DNA of 53,055 nt from positions 1-53,055 of the forward strand of contig JBHJGV010000012.1 in NCBI GenBank assembly GCA_050331455.1, given 5' to 3'. This DNA comes from CAYUYV01 sp050331455. GTDB taxonomy: Bacteria; Pseudomonadota; Alphaproteobacteria; JAJFIK01. Numbering within the stretch: the first letter of the stretch is position 1; every line of letters begins with the position of its first letter. Below the pieces are notes generated by a model that worked only from the letters and a program-made list of their open reading frames with translations, was not told the DNA's origin and searched no databases. Shown here one piece after another: positions 22,520 to 31,582 of the stretch. A program made the translations under genes and the position numbers.

Positions 22520-24700
22520 TCAGCCGAAACCGCGCAAGAAGTCGATATTGTCGATCAGATCCGGAAAATCGATCAGCGGATTGCGATTGCCCTGGGCTTT
22601 CTCGATCTCGGCATTCCGATGCAACTCGTAAAGGTCGACTTTCTGGGCCCGGTGCCAGCGCTTGAGGGTGTCCAGGCGGTCCGGCTGGAACTCCCGGCCC
22701 GCGTCGCCGATCTTTCCGGGATAGCGCAGCAGGAAGTACAGGGTCGCCCGCGCGACAACGCCGTGATTGTACGACGGCTCGAACTTGTTGCCGACCTTGC
22801 GCCCGCAATCGCCCCGTTCGGATTCCATGAACGGATCGAAGTCGAAAAACGGAATGTTGCCGCGGAAACTGTTACACCGGCTTTCACAGGCGAACAGATG
22901 GTGCATATCTGCGCGCATGGGCTGGGCCTTGCCGAACCAGGACTGGGGCACCACGTGCTCGCAATTGTGGCTGCCGGGAATGGCCTCCAGGGTATCGGCG
23001 TCGTCCACGTCCCGCTCGTCATCGTCGGAAATCCAACGCTCCAGGTCAGCCACGGACAGGCTTTCGAGGGCACCGCCGCGGCGCCGGGCCAGAGCTTCGA
23101 GTTCGCGCCTGATCACCGGCTGCGCGCCCATCTCGTCATCGGAATAGATGCTGAACAGTTCGAGATTATGCGGACGCAGATCGATCCAGGGATAAAGGTG
23201 CTTCAGCCGGGCCGTCTTGTAGGACAGTTTCTTCGTGTGCGTTCGGATCAGAAGCTGACTCAAGGCATCGAACAGGCTCGCCGGGTCGCTGTCGAGATCG
23301 ACGCCCGCATAATAGGCGTCCCGCTGGCGGCGATCCTCCTCCCTGTCGTAATAGGCGCGGCCCGCCGGACCCCGTTCCTCGACAAGCGTGCGGGCCAGAC
23401 TGTCCGCCGGCGTTGCAGTACCGCCCTGCGGGCCGGTGTGGGAGGCCGAGGTGACAGATCCGGACAGCCGGGAGGCGGCGTTCGTGGGAGGCGGTGGCAA
23501 GGCAGCCTGGACCGGCGGTCCGGACGGCAGAGGCAAAGGAGCGGGCGTCGGCGCCGTGGCCGGCGTACCAACCGGGGTGATCGTCACTTTGAAATACAAG
23601 GCCATTTCATTTCGTCCGTCTGCGGCCATGGGAACCTCGGTGCCATCGAAAGGGGAAAGGCCGGAGGGCCGGGGCGACTCCGGCGCCATGAACGCGTCCC
23701 CGTACAGGGCCCGTTCGGCAGGATCCATCGGTATGCTGTCCAGATGCGCCACGATGCGACTGATCCGGATGCCCTCATTAGCCACCCAGACCACATCGTC
23801 AAGGCCTTCTTCCGTGCCGTCCCAGACCCCGCCGCCGCGGGTGATGAAGTCTCCGGCGGCGTTCGTCTTGGGCACGCCCGAATGATGCAGGGCGGCGAGA
23901 TCCCAATCGTCATTGCACACCGGCGCGCCGGACGACCCCTGGAGCGTGTCGGCCCTGTAATGGACGACATTACCCACCACATCGACGACCGGGTTCTCCC
24001 GGATCGCGATCTGCATCGGCCCGCCTTCGGGATGCTGGATCAGGTTGACGGGCTCGCCCACCAGGATCTTGCCGGACTCCCGGATCAGCGGCAGCCATCC
24101 CCGCCCCGCAAGGCTGCCCCCATCGGACGCCTGGGGGTGGACCGCCACAAGGGTGAAGTCCAGGACCTCATCGGTGAAAAAGAATGTAGTCGGATCGAAT
24201 GTGAAGGTCGTTGGCACACCGATGGATCCGTCCCGGTGCTGAATGAAATCGAATTCTACGACGGAATTGGCTGCTGACGTCGCATCGCCCAGCACATGGT
24301 TGTTGGTCATCATCAGGCGCGGCGACACCAGAAAGCCCGTGCCGAAGCCTTCCGCCCGTGCGCCTGCCCCGCGCAGGACGATGCGCCCGACCATGCGGGA
24401 GGTGCGGGCCCCGCCGGTCAGGAAATCCACCGCCTGGATCTGACTGGTCTTCAGGATGCGCTCGAGCATCAATCCGCTGCCTGCGGACCGGGTGCTGTCG
24501 GCATCGATCACCGCGTCCACGGCAGCGCTGGGCAGGCCTTTGCGGGCAAGACGATTGCGGATGCGGCCGGCGTCCTCCGCATCCGTCCAGTCGCCCTGGC
24601 GGATCAGCGTGTCCTTCTTGTTGCGCACGGGCTCGCGCTGTTCGTAGCGCTCTGCGGCGGCCCGCCACAGGGCCCGCCGCCGTTCAAGGATCACGCCCAT
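22520..24700 (-). CDS. Trypsin-like protease fused to an endonuclease I-type nuclease
   Basis: 726 residues, no signal peptide. About 1-95 is a charged helical region of unknown type. About 100-320 is a trypsin-like serine protease: GFGTGFLVSPRLMMTNNHVL (His135), DFTLVAV (Asp181) and QGSSGAPV (Ser257) supply a full triad. About 375-435 is a Pro/Ala/Thr linker. About 440-726 is an endonuclease I-type nuclease: NCEHVVPQSWF (Glu581, His582), DMHHLFA, and RCNSFRGN (Asn610), then RNPLIDFPDL near the end, matching the EH...N metal and base residues of the Vvn/EndA family. Bacterial endonuclease I is normally secreted and protease-free, so a cytosolic fusion is unusual. The start at 24700 is the first ATG. 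Confidence 0.88.
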   Translation of the reverse strand: MGVILERRRALWRAAAERYEQREPVRNKKDTLIRQGDWTDAEDAGRIRNRLARKGLPSAAVDAVIDADSTRSAGSGLMLERILKTSQIQAVDFLTGGARTSRMVGRIVLRGAGARAEGFGTGFLVSPRLMMTNNHVLGDATSAANSVVEFDFIQHRDGSIGVPTTFTFDPTTFFFTDEVLDFTLVAVHPQASDGGSLAGRGWLPLIRESGKILVGEPVNLIQHPEGGPMQIAIRENPVVDVVGNVVHYRADTLQGSSGAPVCNDDWDLAALHHSGVPKTNAAGDFITRGGGVWDGTEEGLDDVVWVANEGIRISRIVAHLDSIPMDPAERALYGDAFMAPESPRPSGLSPFDGTEVPMAADGRNEMALYFKVTITPVGTPATAPTPAPLPLPSGPPVQAALPPPPTNAASRLSGSVTSASHTGPQGGTATPADSLARTLVEERGPAGRAYYDREEDRRQRDAYYAGVDLDSDPASLFDALSQLLIRTHTKKLSYKTARLKHLYPWIDLRPHNLELFSIYSDDEMGAQPVIRRELEALARRRGGALESLSVADLERWISDDDERDVDDADTLEAIPGSHNCEHVVPQSWFGKAQPMRADMHHLFACESRCNSFRGNIPFFDFDPFMESERGDCGRKVGNKFEPSYNHGVVARATLYFLLRYPGKIGDAGREFQPDRLDTLKRWHRAQKVDLYELHRNAEIEKAQGNRNPLIDFPDLIDNIDFLRGFG

Positions 24701-24776
24701 GGGTGCTCTCGCTCCTTACGGGACCAGGTGAGGAAGGGGTGTGCGCGAGCCTACTCCCTTCCCCGCAGAGCAGGCA

Positions 24777-24813
24777 CCGGGCATCGGAGGGACTGCCTTG
24801 GGGGTATGCCCGG
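24777..24813 (-). terminator. Inverted repeat after nudC, possible terminator
   Basis: CCGGGCAT (24777-24784) and ATGCCCGG (24806-24813) form an 8-bp stem around a 21-nt loop, ending 3 bp past the nudC stop codon. There is no T run, so it may only stabilise the 3' end. Confidence 0.35.
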
Positions 24814-24816
24814 CGG

Positions 24817-25785
24817 TCAGCCCTCTTCTACCCAGACCTTAATGATCTGGTGGGCGATGGCCATGCGGGGGGGCACCCAGAAAGAGCCGTCCCCTTCGCC
24901 TTTCAGGGCCCGGCGCACGGCATCCCGGGTGAACCAGCGGGCCTCCGCGATTTCGTCGCCGTCGATGGCAATGTCCTCGCTTTCGGCGTCGCACAGGCAG
25001 CCGATCATCAGGGACGAGGGATAGGGCCAGGGCTGGGTGGACAAAAAGCGCACGGCACTGGTGGCGACGCCGGTTTCCTCCATCACCTCCCGGCGCACGG
25101 CATCCTCGATGGTCTCGCCCGGCTCGATAAAACCGGCCAGGGCCGAAAACATGCCCCGGGGAAAGCGCGGGCCGCGCCCCAGAAGGCAGGTGTCACCGCG
25201 CACGGGCAGCATGATGACCACCGGGTCCGTGCGCGGAAAATGCTGGGCGCCGCAGGATGGGCAGTCCCGGCGGTAACCCGCCTCGACAAACCGGGTGGGC
25301 GCCCCGCAATTGGCGCAAAAGCGATGCCGGGCGTGCCAGTCAACCAGGCTTTTCGCCTGGGCGAGGATCGCCGCGTCACCGGGGCGCACGCGCATGGCGA
25401 TGTCCCGCAGTTCCACGAAGCTGCCGAGCCCCGCAAGGGGCCCCTCCTGTTCCGGATCGGCCTCGGGCCTCAGTTCCAGCGCAAAATAAGCAATGTCCCG
25501 CTCCTGATCGAGCCCGAGAAACACCGTCACGGGCTCCGCCGCCACGAGACCTTCAAGGGCGCCCGGGCGCAGCCAGCCCACGTCGGTTGGACGCTCCCGG
25601 TCCCGGGACGGAATCACCATGGGCTTGAGGCGCCAGAGGGGGACGATCAGCGTGGACGGGTCCGCGAGCCGCGCTTTGAGCCAAGCCTCGTCCTTTCGAA
25701 GATGGGCCGCCCGGTCGAGCGGGTTGTTGGCGAAAGTGTTCGGGTTCTCCAGCATAATGCCGGATGCGGGGGTCGTGGGTGCCAT
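24817..25785 (-). CDS. nudC: NAD(+) diphosphatase NudC
   Basis: 322 residues. The zinc ribbon uses Cys157, Cys160, Cys175 and Cys178. The Nudix box runs 218-240, with Gly218, Glu224, Arg232-Glu233 and Glu236-Glu237 in register. STQPWPYPSS (249-258) is the SQPWPFPxS signature that marks NADH pyrophosphatases. It hydrolyses NAD(H) to NMN(H) and AMP and can remove NAD caps from RNA. AGGAG lies 6 nt before the ATG at 25785. It is divergent from the SRP RNA gene. Confidence 0.95.
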   Translation of the reverse strand: MAPTTPASGIMLENPNTFANNPLDRAAHLRKDEAWLKARLADPSTLIVPLWRLKPMVIPSRDRERPTDVGWLRPGALEGLVAAEPVTVFLGLDQERDIAYFALELRPEADPEQEGPLAGLGSFVELRDIAMRVRPGDAAILAQAKSLVDWHARHRFCANCGAPTRFVEAGYRRDCPSCGAQHFPRTDPVVIMLPVRGDTCLLGRGPRFPRGMFSALAGFIEPGETIEDAVRREVMEETGVATSAVRFLSTQPWPYPSSLMIGCLCDAESEDIAIDGDEIAEARWFTRDAVRRALKGEGDGSFWVPPRMAIAHQIIKVWVEEG

Positions 25786-25875
25786 GGAGCACTCCTGGCC
25801 TTTTGGGGAACGGATATTGAAAGGGGCGGAACGCCGGGTCCGGTGACGTTTTGCCATCAATGGCGGCCGTGCGGG

Positions 25876-25906
25876 TTGCAAGGCCCTTGGCTTCTCCTGA
25901 TATAGT
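25876..25906 (+). promoter_or_regulatory. Promoter of the SRP RNA gene
   Basis: TATAGT at 25901-25906, 7 bp before the RNA 5' end, is a clear -10. The best -35 is TTGCAA at 25876-25881 with a long 19-bp spacer. Confidence 0.55.
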
Positions 25907-25912
25907 CGGCTC

Positions 25913-26006
25913 GGGAGGTTGGCTCGGACGTGTCACTCGCCAACCCGGTCAGGTCCGGAAGGAAGCAGCCGTAACGAGACCGGCGCGGGTCGCTGTCCAA
26001 TCTCCC
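25913..26006 (+). ncRNA. ffs: Signal recognition particle RNA (4.5S, small bacterial type)
   Basis: The core GGTCAGGTCCGGAAGGAAGC (25948-25967) is the invariant domain IV that binds Ffh. The ends pair: GGGAGGTTGG (25913-25922) with CCAATCTCCC (25997-26006), one G-U pair, giving about 94 nt. It directly precedes dnaX, the usual alphaproteobacterial arrangement. Confidence 0.95.
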
Positions 26007-26110
26007 ACTTCAATCCGCAACCGGCGGTTCCGTGTTGGGACGGGCCTGGCCTTTCCGGTCTGCATCGCCCCGCCGCCTGCCGGGCGCCGACCGCCGAGCG
26101 ATCATCCCCC

Positions 26111-28042
26111 ATGGCGCCATCCGACCAGCCCTCAGACCCCGCCGTGCAAACGGGCCAGACGGCCCCGCGCTACCAGGTGCTGGCTCGAAAATACCGGCCG
26201 CAGACCTTCACGGATCTGGTGGGCCAGGACGCCATGGTGCGGACCCTGTCGAACGCCTTCGCCTCCGGCCGGGTAGCCCATGGGTTCATTCTCACTGGGG
26301 TTCGCGGGGTGGGCAAGACCACCACGGCCCGGATCATCGCCAAAGGGTTGAATTGCGTCGGTCCGGACGGAACCGGCGGGCCCACGATCACACCGTGTGG
26401 CACCTGCGAGCCCTGCCGGTCGATCTCCGAGTCCCGCAATATCGACGTGCTGGAAATGGACGCGGCATCGCGCACCGGCATCGACGACATTCGCGAGATC
26501 ATCGAGTCGGTCCGGTATCAGCCGGCCGGCTGCCGCTACAAGATCTATATCATTGACGAAGTGCACATGCTCTCCAAGGCGGCCTTTAACGGCCTGCTGA
26601 AGACCCTGGAGGAGCCGCCGCCCCATGTGAAATTCATCTTCGCGACCACGGAGATCCGTTAGGTCCCGATTACGGTGCTGTCCCGTTGCCAGCGCTTCGA
26701 TCTGCGCCGGATCGAGCCGGAAGCCATGGTCGCCCTCATTCGCAAAGTGGCCGAACAGGAAAGCGCGACGGGGGAGGACGGTGCCCTGGCCCTCCTGGCC
26801 CGGGCGGCGGAAGGCTCGGCGCGGGATGCCATGTCCCTGCTCGACCAGGCCATCTCCCACGGCGCGGCCGGGGAGGACGGCCGGGTGCAGATCACCCAGG
26901 ACGGTGTGCGGGACATGCTGGGCCTTGCGGACCGGGGGCGGGTCCTCGACCTGTTCGAACATCTCATGGAGGGGCGCACGGCCGACGCCCTGGCCGAGTT
27001 TCGCGCGCAATACGACACGGGCGCCGATCCCCTGATGATCCTCAACGATCTCCTTGAGGTCACCCACTGGCTGACCCGGGCGATCATTGTGCCGGGCGCC
27101 GCACGGGATCCGGCACTGCCCCCGTCGGAACAGGATCGGGGCGAAGCGTTGGCCAAGGACCTCGCCGTCAACACCCTGACCCGCGCCTGGCAGATCCTGC
27201 TCAAGGGACTGAGCGAGGCGGCAAATGCCCCCAACGCCTTTGCCGCGGGGGAGATGGTGTTGATCCGCCTGGGCTTTGCCGCCTCCCTGAAGACACCGGA
27301 CGATCTGCTCAAACTGCTGGGCGAGGATGCGGCGGCGCCCGCGGGCCAACCAGCGCCCCCGGCGTCCATGTCCCAGGGGTCCATGCCCCAGGGATCCATG
27401 TCTCAAGCGACGGTGTCCCAGGCACCGGCTTCCCAGGCCCCTCGATCCCAGGGATCGGGGACCGGCCCGGCGCCCTCTTCTCCCCCGACGGCACGGGCCA
27501 GCGGCAACGGACCCGTCAGGAGCGCCGCACCGCAGCCGGCTTACGCGCCGATGCCAGCGACTGAAAACGCATCCGCCCCCCAAACGCCCATTGCGTCCTT
27601 CGAGGCCCTGGTGGCCGAGGCGGAGCGGCGCAACGAAATCCGTCTTGAGGCGGAACTGCGCCGGCATGTCCATCTGGTGCTTTTCGAGCCCGGGCGCATG
27701 GAGTTCCGCCCCGCCGAAGGGGCGCCCGCGGATCTGAGCGCGCGCGTCGCCGCCGCGCTTCAGGACTGGACGGGGACGCGCTGGATGGTCAGTGTATCCA
27801 ACGCGCAAGGACATCCGACCTTATGGGAAGTAAGCCAGGACGCGGCGCGCGAAGCCCGGCAGGCCCTGCTTGCCCACCCCCTCGTCAAGGCCGCAATGGA
27901 GAGCTTTCCCCGCGCCACACTCGGCGAGGTGAAGGACCTCCACGGGCAAGCCGGCCAGGACGAAAGCGCGCCGGATCTGGACCCGGCAGGCCCCGAATTC
28001 GCCGCCGAGGGCGGCGACGATCCGGATGACGACGATTTCTGA
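26111..28042 (+). pseudogene. dnaX: DNA polymerase III gamma/tau subunit, interrupted by an in-frame TAG
   Basis: The frame from ATG 26111 to the stop at 28042 is continuous except for TAG at 26660-26662 (codon 184 of 643). Before it: GVRGVGKT Walker A (63-70), zinc cysteines 82, 96, 99 and 102, Walker B IIDEVHML (147-154), and ATTEIR. After it: VPITVLSRCQRFDLRRIEPE, AEGSARDAMSLLDQAI, the collar domain, a repeat linker and the acidic tau-like C-terminus. The lost residue corresponds to Lys in the near-universal EIRKVP motif, so AAG became TAG by one base. dnaX is essential, so this is probably a sequence error, a subpopulation mutation or suppressed nonsense. The downstream part could only start at GTG 26675 and would lack the ATP site. 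ybaB and recR follow. Confidence 0.9.
27365..27454 (+). repeat. Six 15-bp tandem repeats in the dnaX linker
   Basis: Units start at 27365, 27380, 27395, 27410, 27425 and 27440. They encode the pentapeptides SMSQG, SMPQG, SMSQA, TVSQA, PASQA and PRSQG. The array lies in the flexible region between the collar and the tau-specific domain; because the period is five codons, copy changes keep the frame. Confidence 0.85.
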
Positions 28043-28067
28043 TCCCTTGCCCCTGGAGAATGCACCC

Positions 28068-28391
28068 ATGAAAAATCTCGGCAACATGCTGAAACAGGCC
28101 CAGGAAATGCAGTCCAAGATGCAGGATATGCAAACCGAACTCGAGGCCATGGAAGTCGAAGGCGCCAGCGGCGGTGGGCTTGTCACCGTCACGCTCACGG
28201 GCAAGGGCGCCATGCGCGGCATCAAGATCGATCCCTCCTTGATGAAGCCGGAGGATGCGGAGGTCCTTGAAGACCTGATCATTGCCGCCCATGCCGATGC
28301 AAAGACCAAGGCCGAGACGGCCATGGCCGAAAAAATGCAGGACCTGACCGGCGGCCTGTCCCTGCCGCCCGGTTTCAAACTGCCGTTCTAA
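28068..28391 (+). CDS. ybaB: YbaB/EbfC nucleoid-associated protein
   Basis: 107 residues starting MKNLGNMLKQAQEMQSKMQDMQ, the amphipathic N-terminal helix of the family, then EVEGASGGGLVTVTLTGKGAMRGIKIDPSLM and a C-terminal helix. The protein is a dimeric DNA-binding factor whose gene nearly always sits between dnaX and recR. GGAGAA lies 7 nt before the ATG at 28068; a longer frame from 28026 overlaps dnaX and is rejected. Confidence 0.95.
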   Translation: MKNLGNMLKQAQEMQSKMQDMQTELEAMEVEGASGGGLVTVTLTGKGAMRGIKIDPSLMKPEDAEVLEDLIIAAHADAKTKAETAMAEKMQDLTGGLSLPPGFKLPF

Positions 28392-28436
28392 GGTGAACGA
28401 TGCGATGGGTCTGAAGTGCCTCGCGGAGGTTCGGCC

Positions 28437-29054
28437 ATGACCGCTGACAGGAGCCAGACCGCGGAAATCGACCGCCTGATCACGCTTCTGGCGCGCCTTC
28501 CCGGTCTCGGCCCCCGCTCGGCCCGGCGCGCTGCCCTGCACCTCATCACGCACCGCGAAACGAGCCTTGCCCCCCTGGCCCAGGCCCTGAGCGACGCGGC
28601 CGCCGCGATCCGCGTCTGCGGCACCTGTGGCAGTGTGGATGCCTGCGACCCCTGCTGTATCTGCAGCGATCCGCACCGGGAGGAATCGAGCCTGTGCGTG
28701 GTGGAGCAGGTGGGCGATGTCTGGGCCTTCGAACGGGCCAAGGCGTATCAGGGGCGATACCATGTTCTGGGCGGCACCCTGTCCGCCCTTGACGGGGTGG
28801 GCCCGGACGATCTATCCATCATGACCCTGGTGCGCCGGGCCATGGATCCGTCCGTGAGCGAAGTGATCCTGGCCCTCGATGCCACCGTAGACGGTCAGAC
28901 GACGGCCCATTACATCAGCGAGCAACTGGGCGACGCGAATGTCACCATCACGCGCCTCGCCCATGGCGTGCCGGTCGGCGGCGACCTTGACTATCTCGAC
29001 GACGGCACCTTGACGGCGGCCTTGCGCGCGCGGCGCTCGCTCGGCGCCGAGTGA
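28437..29054 (+). CDS. recR: Recombination mediator protein RecR
   Basis: 205 residues. The helix-hairpin-helix LPGLGPRSARRAALHL (21-36) comes first, then the zinc cysteines 61, 64, 73 and 76 (CGTC...CCICSD), then the Toprim domain beginning CVVEQVGDVWAFE (87-99, Glu90). RecR loads RecA at gaps with RecF and RecO. GGAGG is 7 nt before the ATG at 28437. Last gene of the dnaX-ybaB-recR unit. Confidence 0.96.
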   Translation: MTADRSQTAEIDRLITLLARLPGLGPRSARRAALHLITHRETSLAPLAQALSDAAAAIRVCGTCGSVDACDPCCICSDPHREESSLCVVEQVGDVWAFERAKAYQGRYHVLGGTLSALDGVGPDDLSIMTLVRRAMDPSVSEVILALDATVDGQTTAHYISEQLGDANVTITRLAHGVPVGGDLDYLDDGTLTAALRARRSLGAE

Positions 29055-29084
29055 TTGCCGTGCGCGAAAGGCCGCCCGGGGAGC

Positions 29085-29924
29085 CTACCCCGCTGCCGCG
29101 AGCGGCATGGTCCGTTCGGCCGAGGCCGCCTCGTATAGGCCCCGTTCGCCATTGACCGGCTTGAACCGGTCGGTAAGGCCGAAAATGGTTTCGGCCGCGC
29201 CCAGCACGAGAAAGCCATGGGGGGCAAGTTGGGCCGCAAGACGGTTAAGAACCTTGGTCTTCGTTTCCCGATCGAAATAGATCAGGACGTTGCGGCAGAA
29301 GATAATGTCGAACGTTCCCAGATCGGAAAAATCATGCAGCAGATTGAGGCATTTATACCGCACCATCTCGCGAATGGTCGGCTTGATGCGCCAATGGTCG
29401 CCTGTCTTCTCAAAATATTTGATCAGCATCTGGACAGCGAGGCCGCGCTGCACCTCGAATTGGGTGTAGACCCCCTTGGTCGCCCGCTCCAATACCTCCC
29501 GGGACAGGTCCGTCGCCAGAATGTCAATGGATTGATCGCCGAGCAGCGCCGGTTTCTCCGAGAGCACCATGCTTAAGGAATAGGGCTCCTGACCCGTCGA
29601 GGCGGCCGCGCACCAGACCCGCAAGGGACCTGTATTGGCCCCGCGTACCGTCGGGATCATCAGCCGCTCGAACTGTTCGAAGGGCGCCTTGTCCCGGAAG
29701 AAAAAGGACTCGTTCGTGGTCATCGCTTCGGTGATCTCGACGAGCACGTCCTCGGGGGCCGACTTGCGGATCGCGGCGATGAGCGCCTGAAGGCTCGCAT
29801 GCCCAAGCCGCCGCGCCAAAGGCGTCAGCCGGCTTTCAAGCAGGTAGATCTTTTCCGGGGTCAGCACCAGACCGGAGCGCTTGTGCAGCACCGTGGAGAT
29901 GAATTCGAAATCCGCCGGTGTCAT
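29085..29924 (-). CDS. cheR: Chemotaxis protein methyltransferase CheR
   Basis: 279 residues. The N-terminal helical domain contains LEITEAMTTNESFFFRD-type sequence (TNESFFFRD at 70-78), the SAM site reads VWCAAASTGQEPYSLSM near 104-120, and FCRNVLIYFD near 220 closes the Rossmann part. It methylates glutamates of chemoreceptors. The ATG overlaps the cheB stop (ATGA, 29921-29924), so the two are translationally coupled. Last gene of the cluster. Confidence 0.95.
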   Translation of the reverse strand: MTPADFEFISTVLHKRSGLVLTPEKIYLLESRLTPLARRLGHASLQALIAAIRKSAPEDVLVEITEAMTTNESFFFRDKAPFEQFERLMIPTVRGANTGPLRVWCAAASTGQEPYSLSMVLSEKPALLGDQSIDILATDLSREVLERATKGVYTQFEVQRGLAVQMLIKYFEKTGDHWRIKPTIREMVRYKCLNLLHDFSDLGTFDIIFCRNVLIYFDRETKTKVLNRLAAQLAPHGFLVLGAAETIFGLTDRFKPVNGERGLYEAASAERTMPLAAAG

Positions 29925-31081
29925 CGCGCGGCCCCCTTCAGAAAAGCGTCCACCCGGTCGGCCAGGGCCGGCAGCGGATCGACAGCACAACACAGGCCCG
30001 CGCTCGCCGCCGCGCCGGGCATGCCCCAAACGACACTGCTGGCCTCGTCCTGGGCCAGGACGCAGCCGCCGGCCTCGACAACGGCCTGCGCCCCCTTCGC
30101 GCCGTCACTGCCCATGCCGGTCAGCACAACACAGACCGTACCGGGACCGTCCACCGCCGCCAGAGAACGGAACAGCGGATCAACGGCCGGGCGGCAAAAA
30201 TTCTGGGGCGGGTCCCGAGTGATCCGGATCACCATCCCCTCCCCTGCCGCTTCCACCACCATGTGCCGGTCGCCCGGCGCGATATAGATCCGCCCGGCCC
30301 GGGGACATTCCCCGTCACGACCTTCCGCACAAGGGATATCGAGGTGGCGGCCGAGATGCTCGGCCAGGATGGGCGTGAAGGTGGGCGGCATATGCTGGGC
30401 GATGAGCACAGGCACCGGCAAAGGCCGGCGAAGCCGTTCGAGAAAGTGCTGAAGCGCCTTGGGGCCTCCTGTGGAACTGCCGATTGCAAGGGTACGGAAC
30501 GGTCCCGGGGCCGGTGGTCGCAGCACGATGGGCCCGCCGCGTGGCTTGGGGCTTTCGGCACATCCATCAGCCGTGCGCATCTTCCATGCCGCCGGCAGGG
30601 GCTCGCCCCGCTTGCGCCGCAGGGCCTCTCCGAGATGGCGCACCTTGGCGGCAATATCCATCCGGAACTGGCTGAATTCGTCTTGTGAGAGCACGCTGCC
30701 GGGCTTTGCGACATAGTCCGCTGCACCGATCGCCAGGGCCTTCAAAGAGATTTCAGCCTGACGGGTGGTGAGTTGGGAGGCCATGATGACCTGAAGATCG
30801 GGCACCAGACGAACAAGTTCCGGCAACGCCTCCAGCCCGTTCATCTCCGGCATCTCGATATCGAGCAGAACAATCTCGGCGCGCAGGGCCCGGATCCGGT
30901 CCACGGCATCGCGCCCATTCTCGCAATGCCCGACAATGGCGAAGCCGGGCTCGATACCAAGCCAGCTCTCAAGGATCCGGCGCATGGTCCGGGAGTCGTC
31001 CACGATCGCGATACGGATGGGAGCCCCCGTGGGATGGGCGTCTCCTCCCCCTGGGGCTCCGGCGGGTTGCGCTGCGGTCAC
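29921..31081 (-). CDS. cheB: Chemotaxis response regulator protein-glutamate methylesterase CheB
   Basis: 386 residues. The receiver domain (about 21-145) has Asp28-Asp29, phospho-acceptor Asp74 (LLDIEMPEMNG) and Lys126 (AKPG). After a linker, the methylesterase domain (about 195-380) shows Ser203 in GSSTGG, His230 in AQHMP and Asp326 in GMGSDG as catalytic triad. It demethylates receptors against CheR. The start is GTG at 31081, three bases after the cheY stop, with no ATG available before the receiver. Confidence 0.96.
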   Translation of the reverse strand: MTAAQPAGAPGGGDAHPTGAPIRIAIVDDSRTMRRILESWLGIEPGFAIVGHCENGRDAVDRIRALRAEIVLLDIEMPEMNGLEALPELVRLVPDLQVIMASQLTTRQAEISLKALAIGAADYVAKPGSVLSQDEFSQFRMDIAAKVRHLGEALRRKRGEPLPAAWKMRTADGCAESPKPRGGPIVLRPPAPGPFRTLAIGSSTGGPKALQHFLERLRRPLPVPVLIAQHMPPTFTPILAEHLGRHLDIPCAEGRDGECPRAGRIYIAPGDRHMVVEAAGEGMVIRITRDPPQNFCRPAVDPLFRSLAAVDGPGTVCVVLTGMGSDGAKGAQAVVEAGGCVLAQDEASSVVWGMPGAAASAGLCCAVDPLPALADRVDAFLKGAAR

Positions 31082-31084
31082 GGC

Positions 31085-31450
31085 CTAGACCAGTCCGACT
31101 TCGGCGAGCTTAGCCGCCAGGATGTCCTTGTCGAAGGGCTTCATGATGAATTCGTTCGCCCCCGCATTGATCGCCATGGTGATATGGTCGATGTCGTTTT
31201 CGGTGGTGCAGAACACGACAATCGGTGCGCCCCCGCCGTCTTCTTCCCGCAGGGCCTTGAGGAAATCCAGCCCGTTCATCACGGGCATGTTCCAGTCCAG
31301 GAGGATGGCGTCCGGCATGGTTTCGCGGCAGGTGGTCAGGGCCTCCTGCCCGTCGCCGGCCTCGCTTACGGCGAAATTGAGCCCTTCGAGCATCCGGCGG
31401 GCCACCTGCCGGATGACCCGGGAATCGTCAACGACCAGACAGCTTCTCAT
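31085..31450 (-). CDS. cheY: CheY-like single-domain response regulator
   Basis: 121 residues: a lone receiver. Asp8-Asp9 in VVDDSRVIR, phospho-acceptor Asp52 in LLDWNMPVMNG, Thr in FCTTEND, and Lys in IMKPFDKDIL are all present. ATG at 31450 gives the usual length; in-frame ATGs at 31465 and further upstream would add non-conserved residues. It starts the cheY-cheB-cheR subunit after a 153-bp gap from cheW. Whether it controls a flagellar motor is unknown, since no flagellar gene is nearby. Confidence 0.92.
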   Translation of the reverse strand: MRSCLVVDDSRVIRQVARRMLEGLNFAVSEAGDGQEALTTCRETMPDAILLDWNMPVMNGLDFLKALREEDGGGAPIVVFCTTENDIDHITMAINAGANEFIMKPFDKDILAAKLAEVGLV

Positions 31451-31582
31451 CGGGTGAGCCTTCATTCGGGCAGGCATCCAAGCGTCGGCATGCGAGTCTA
31501 GAAACACCCGGGATCAGGCCGACGCGGGCACAGGGTTCATAAGGATCTCACGGCGCAGTCAAGGATCGGTTAAGGGCCCTAC

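Noticed and set aside
19877..24700. A complete prophage or gene-transfer-agent remnant.
   Set aside because: No integrase, terminase, portal, capsid or lysis gene and no attachment repeats; only one protein has a phage-like build.
26660..26662. Reassignment of TAG to an amino acid (lysine) as explanation for the dnaX stop.
   Set aside because: Other genes in the window end naturally with TAG, and no other conserved gene carries an internal TAG.
26640..26680. A programmed dnaX frameshift like that making the E. coli gamma subunit.
   Set aside because: No slippery A-run is present, the frame does not change across the site, and the position is inside the ATPase domain rather than after it.
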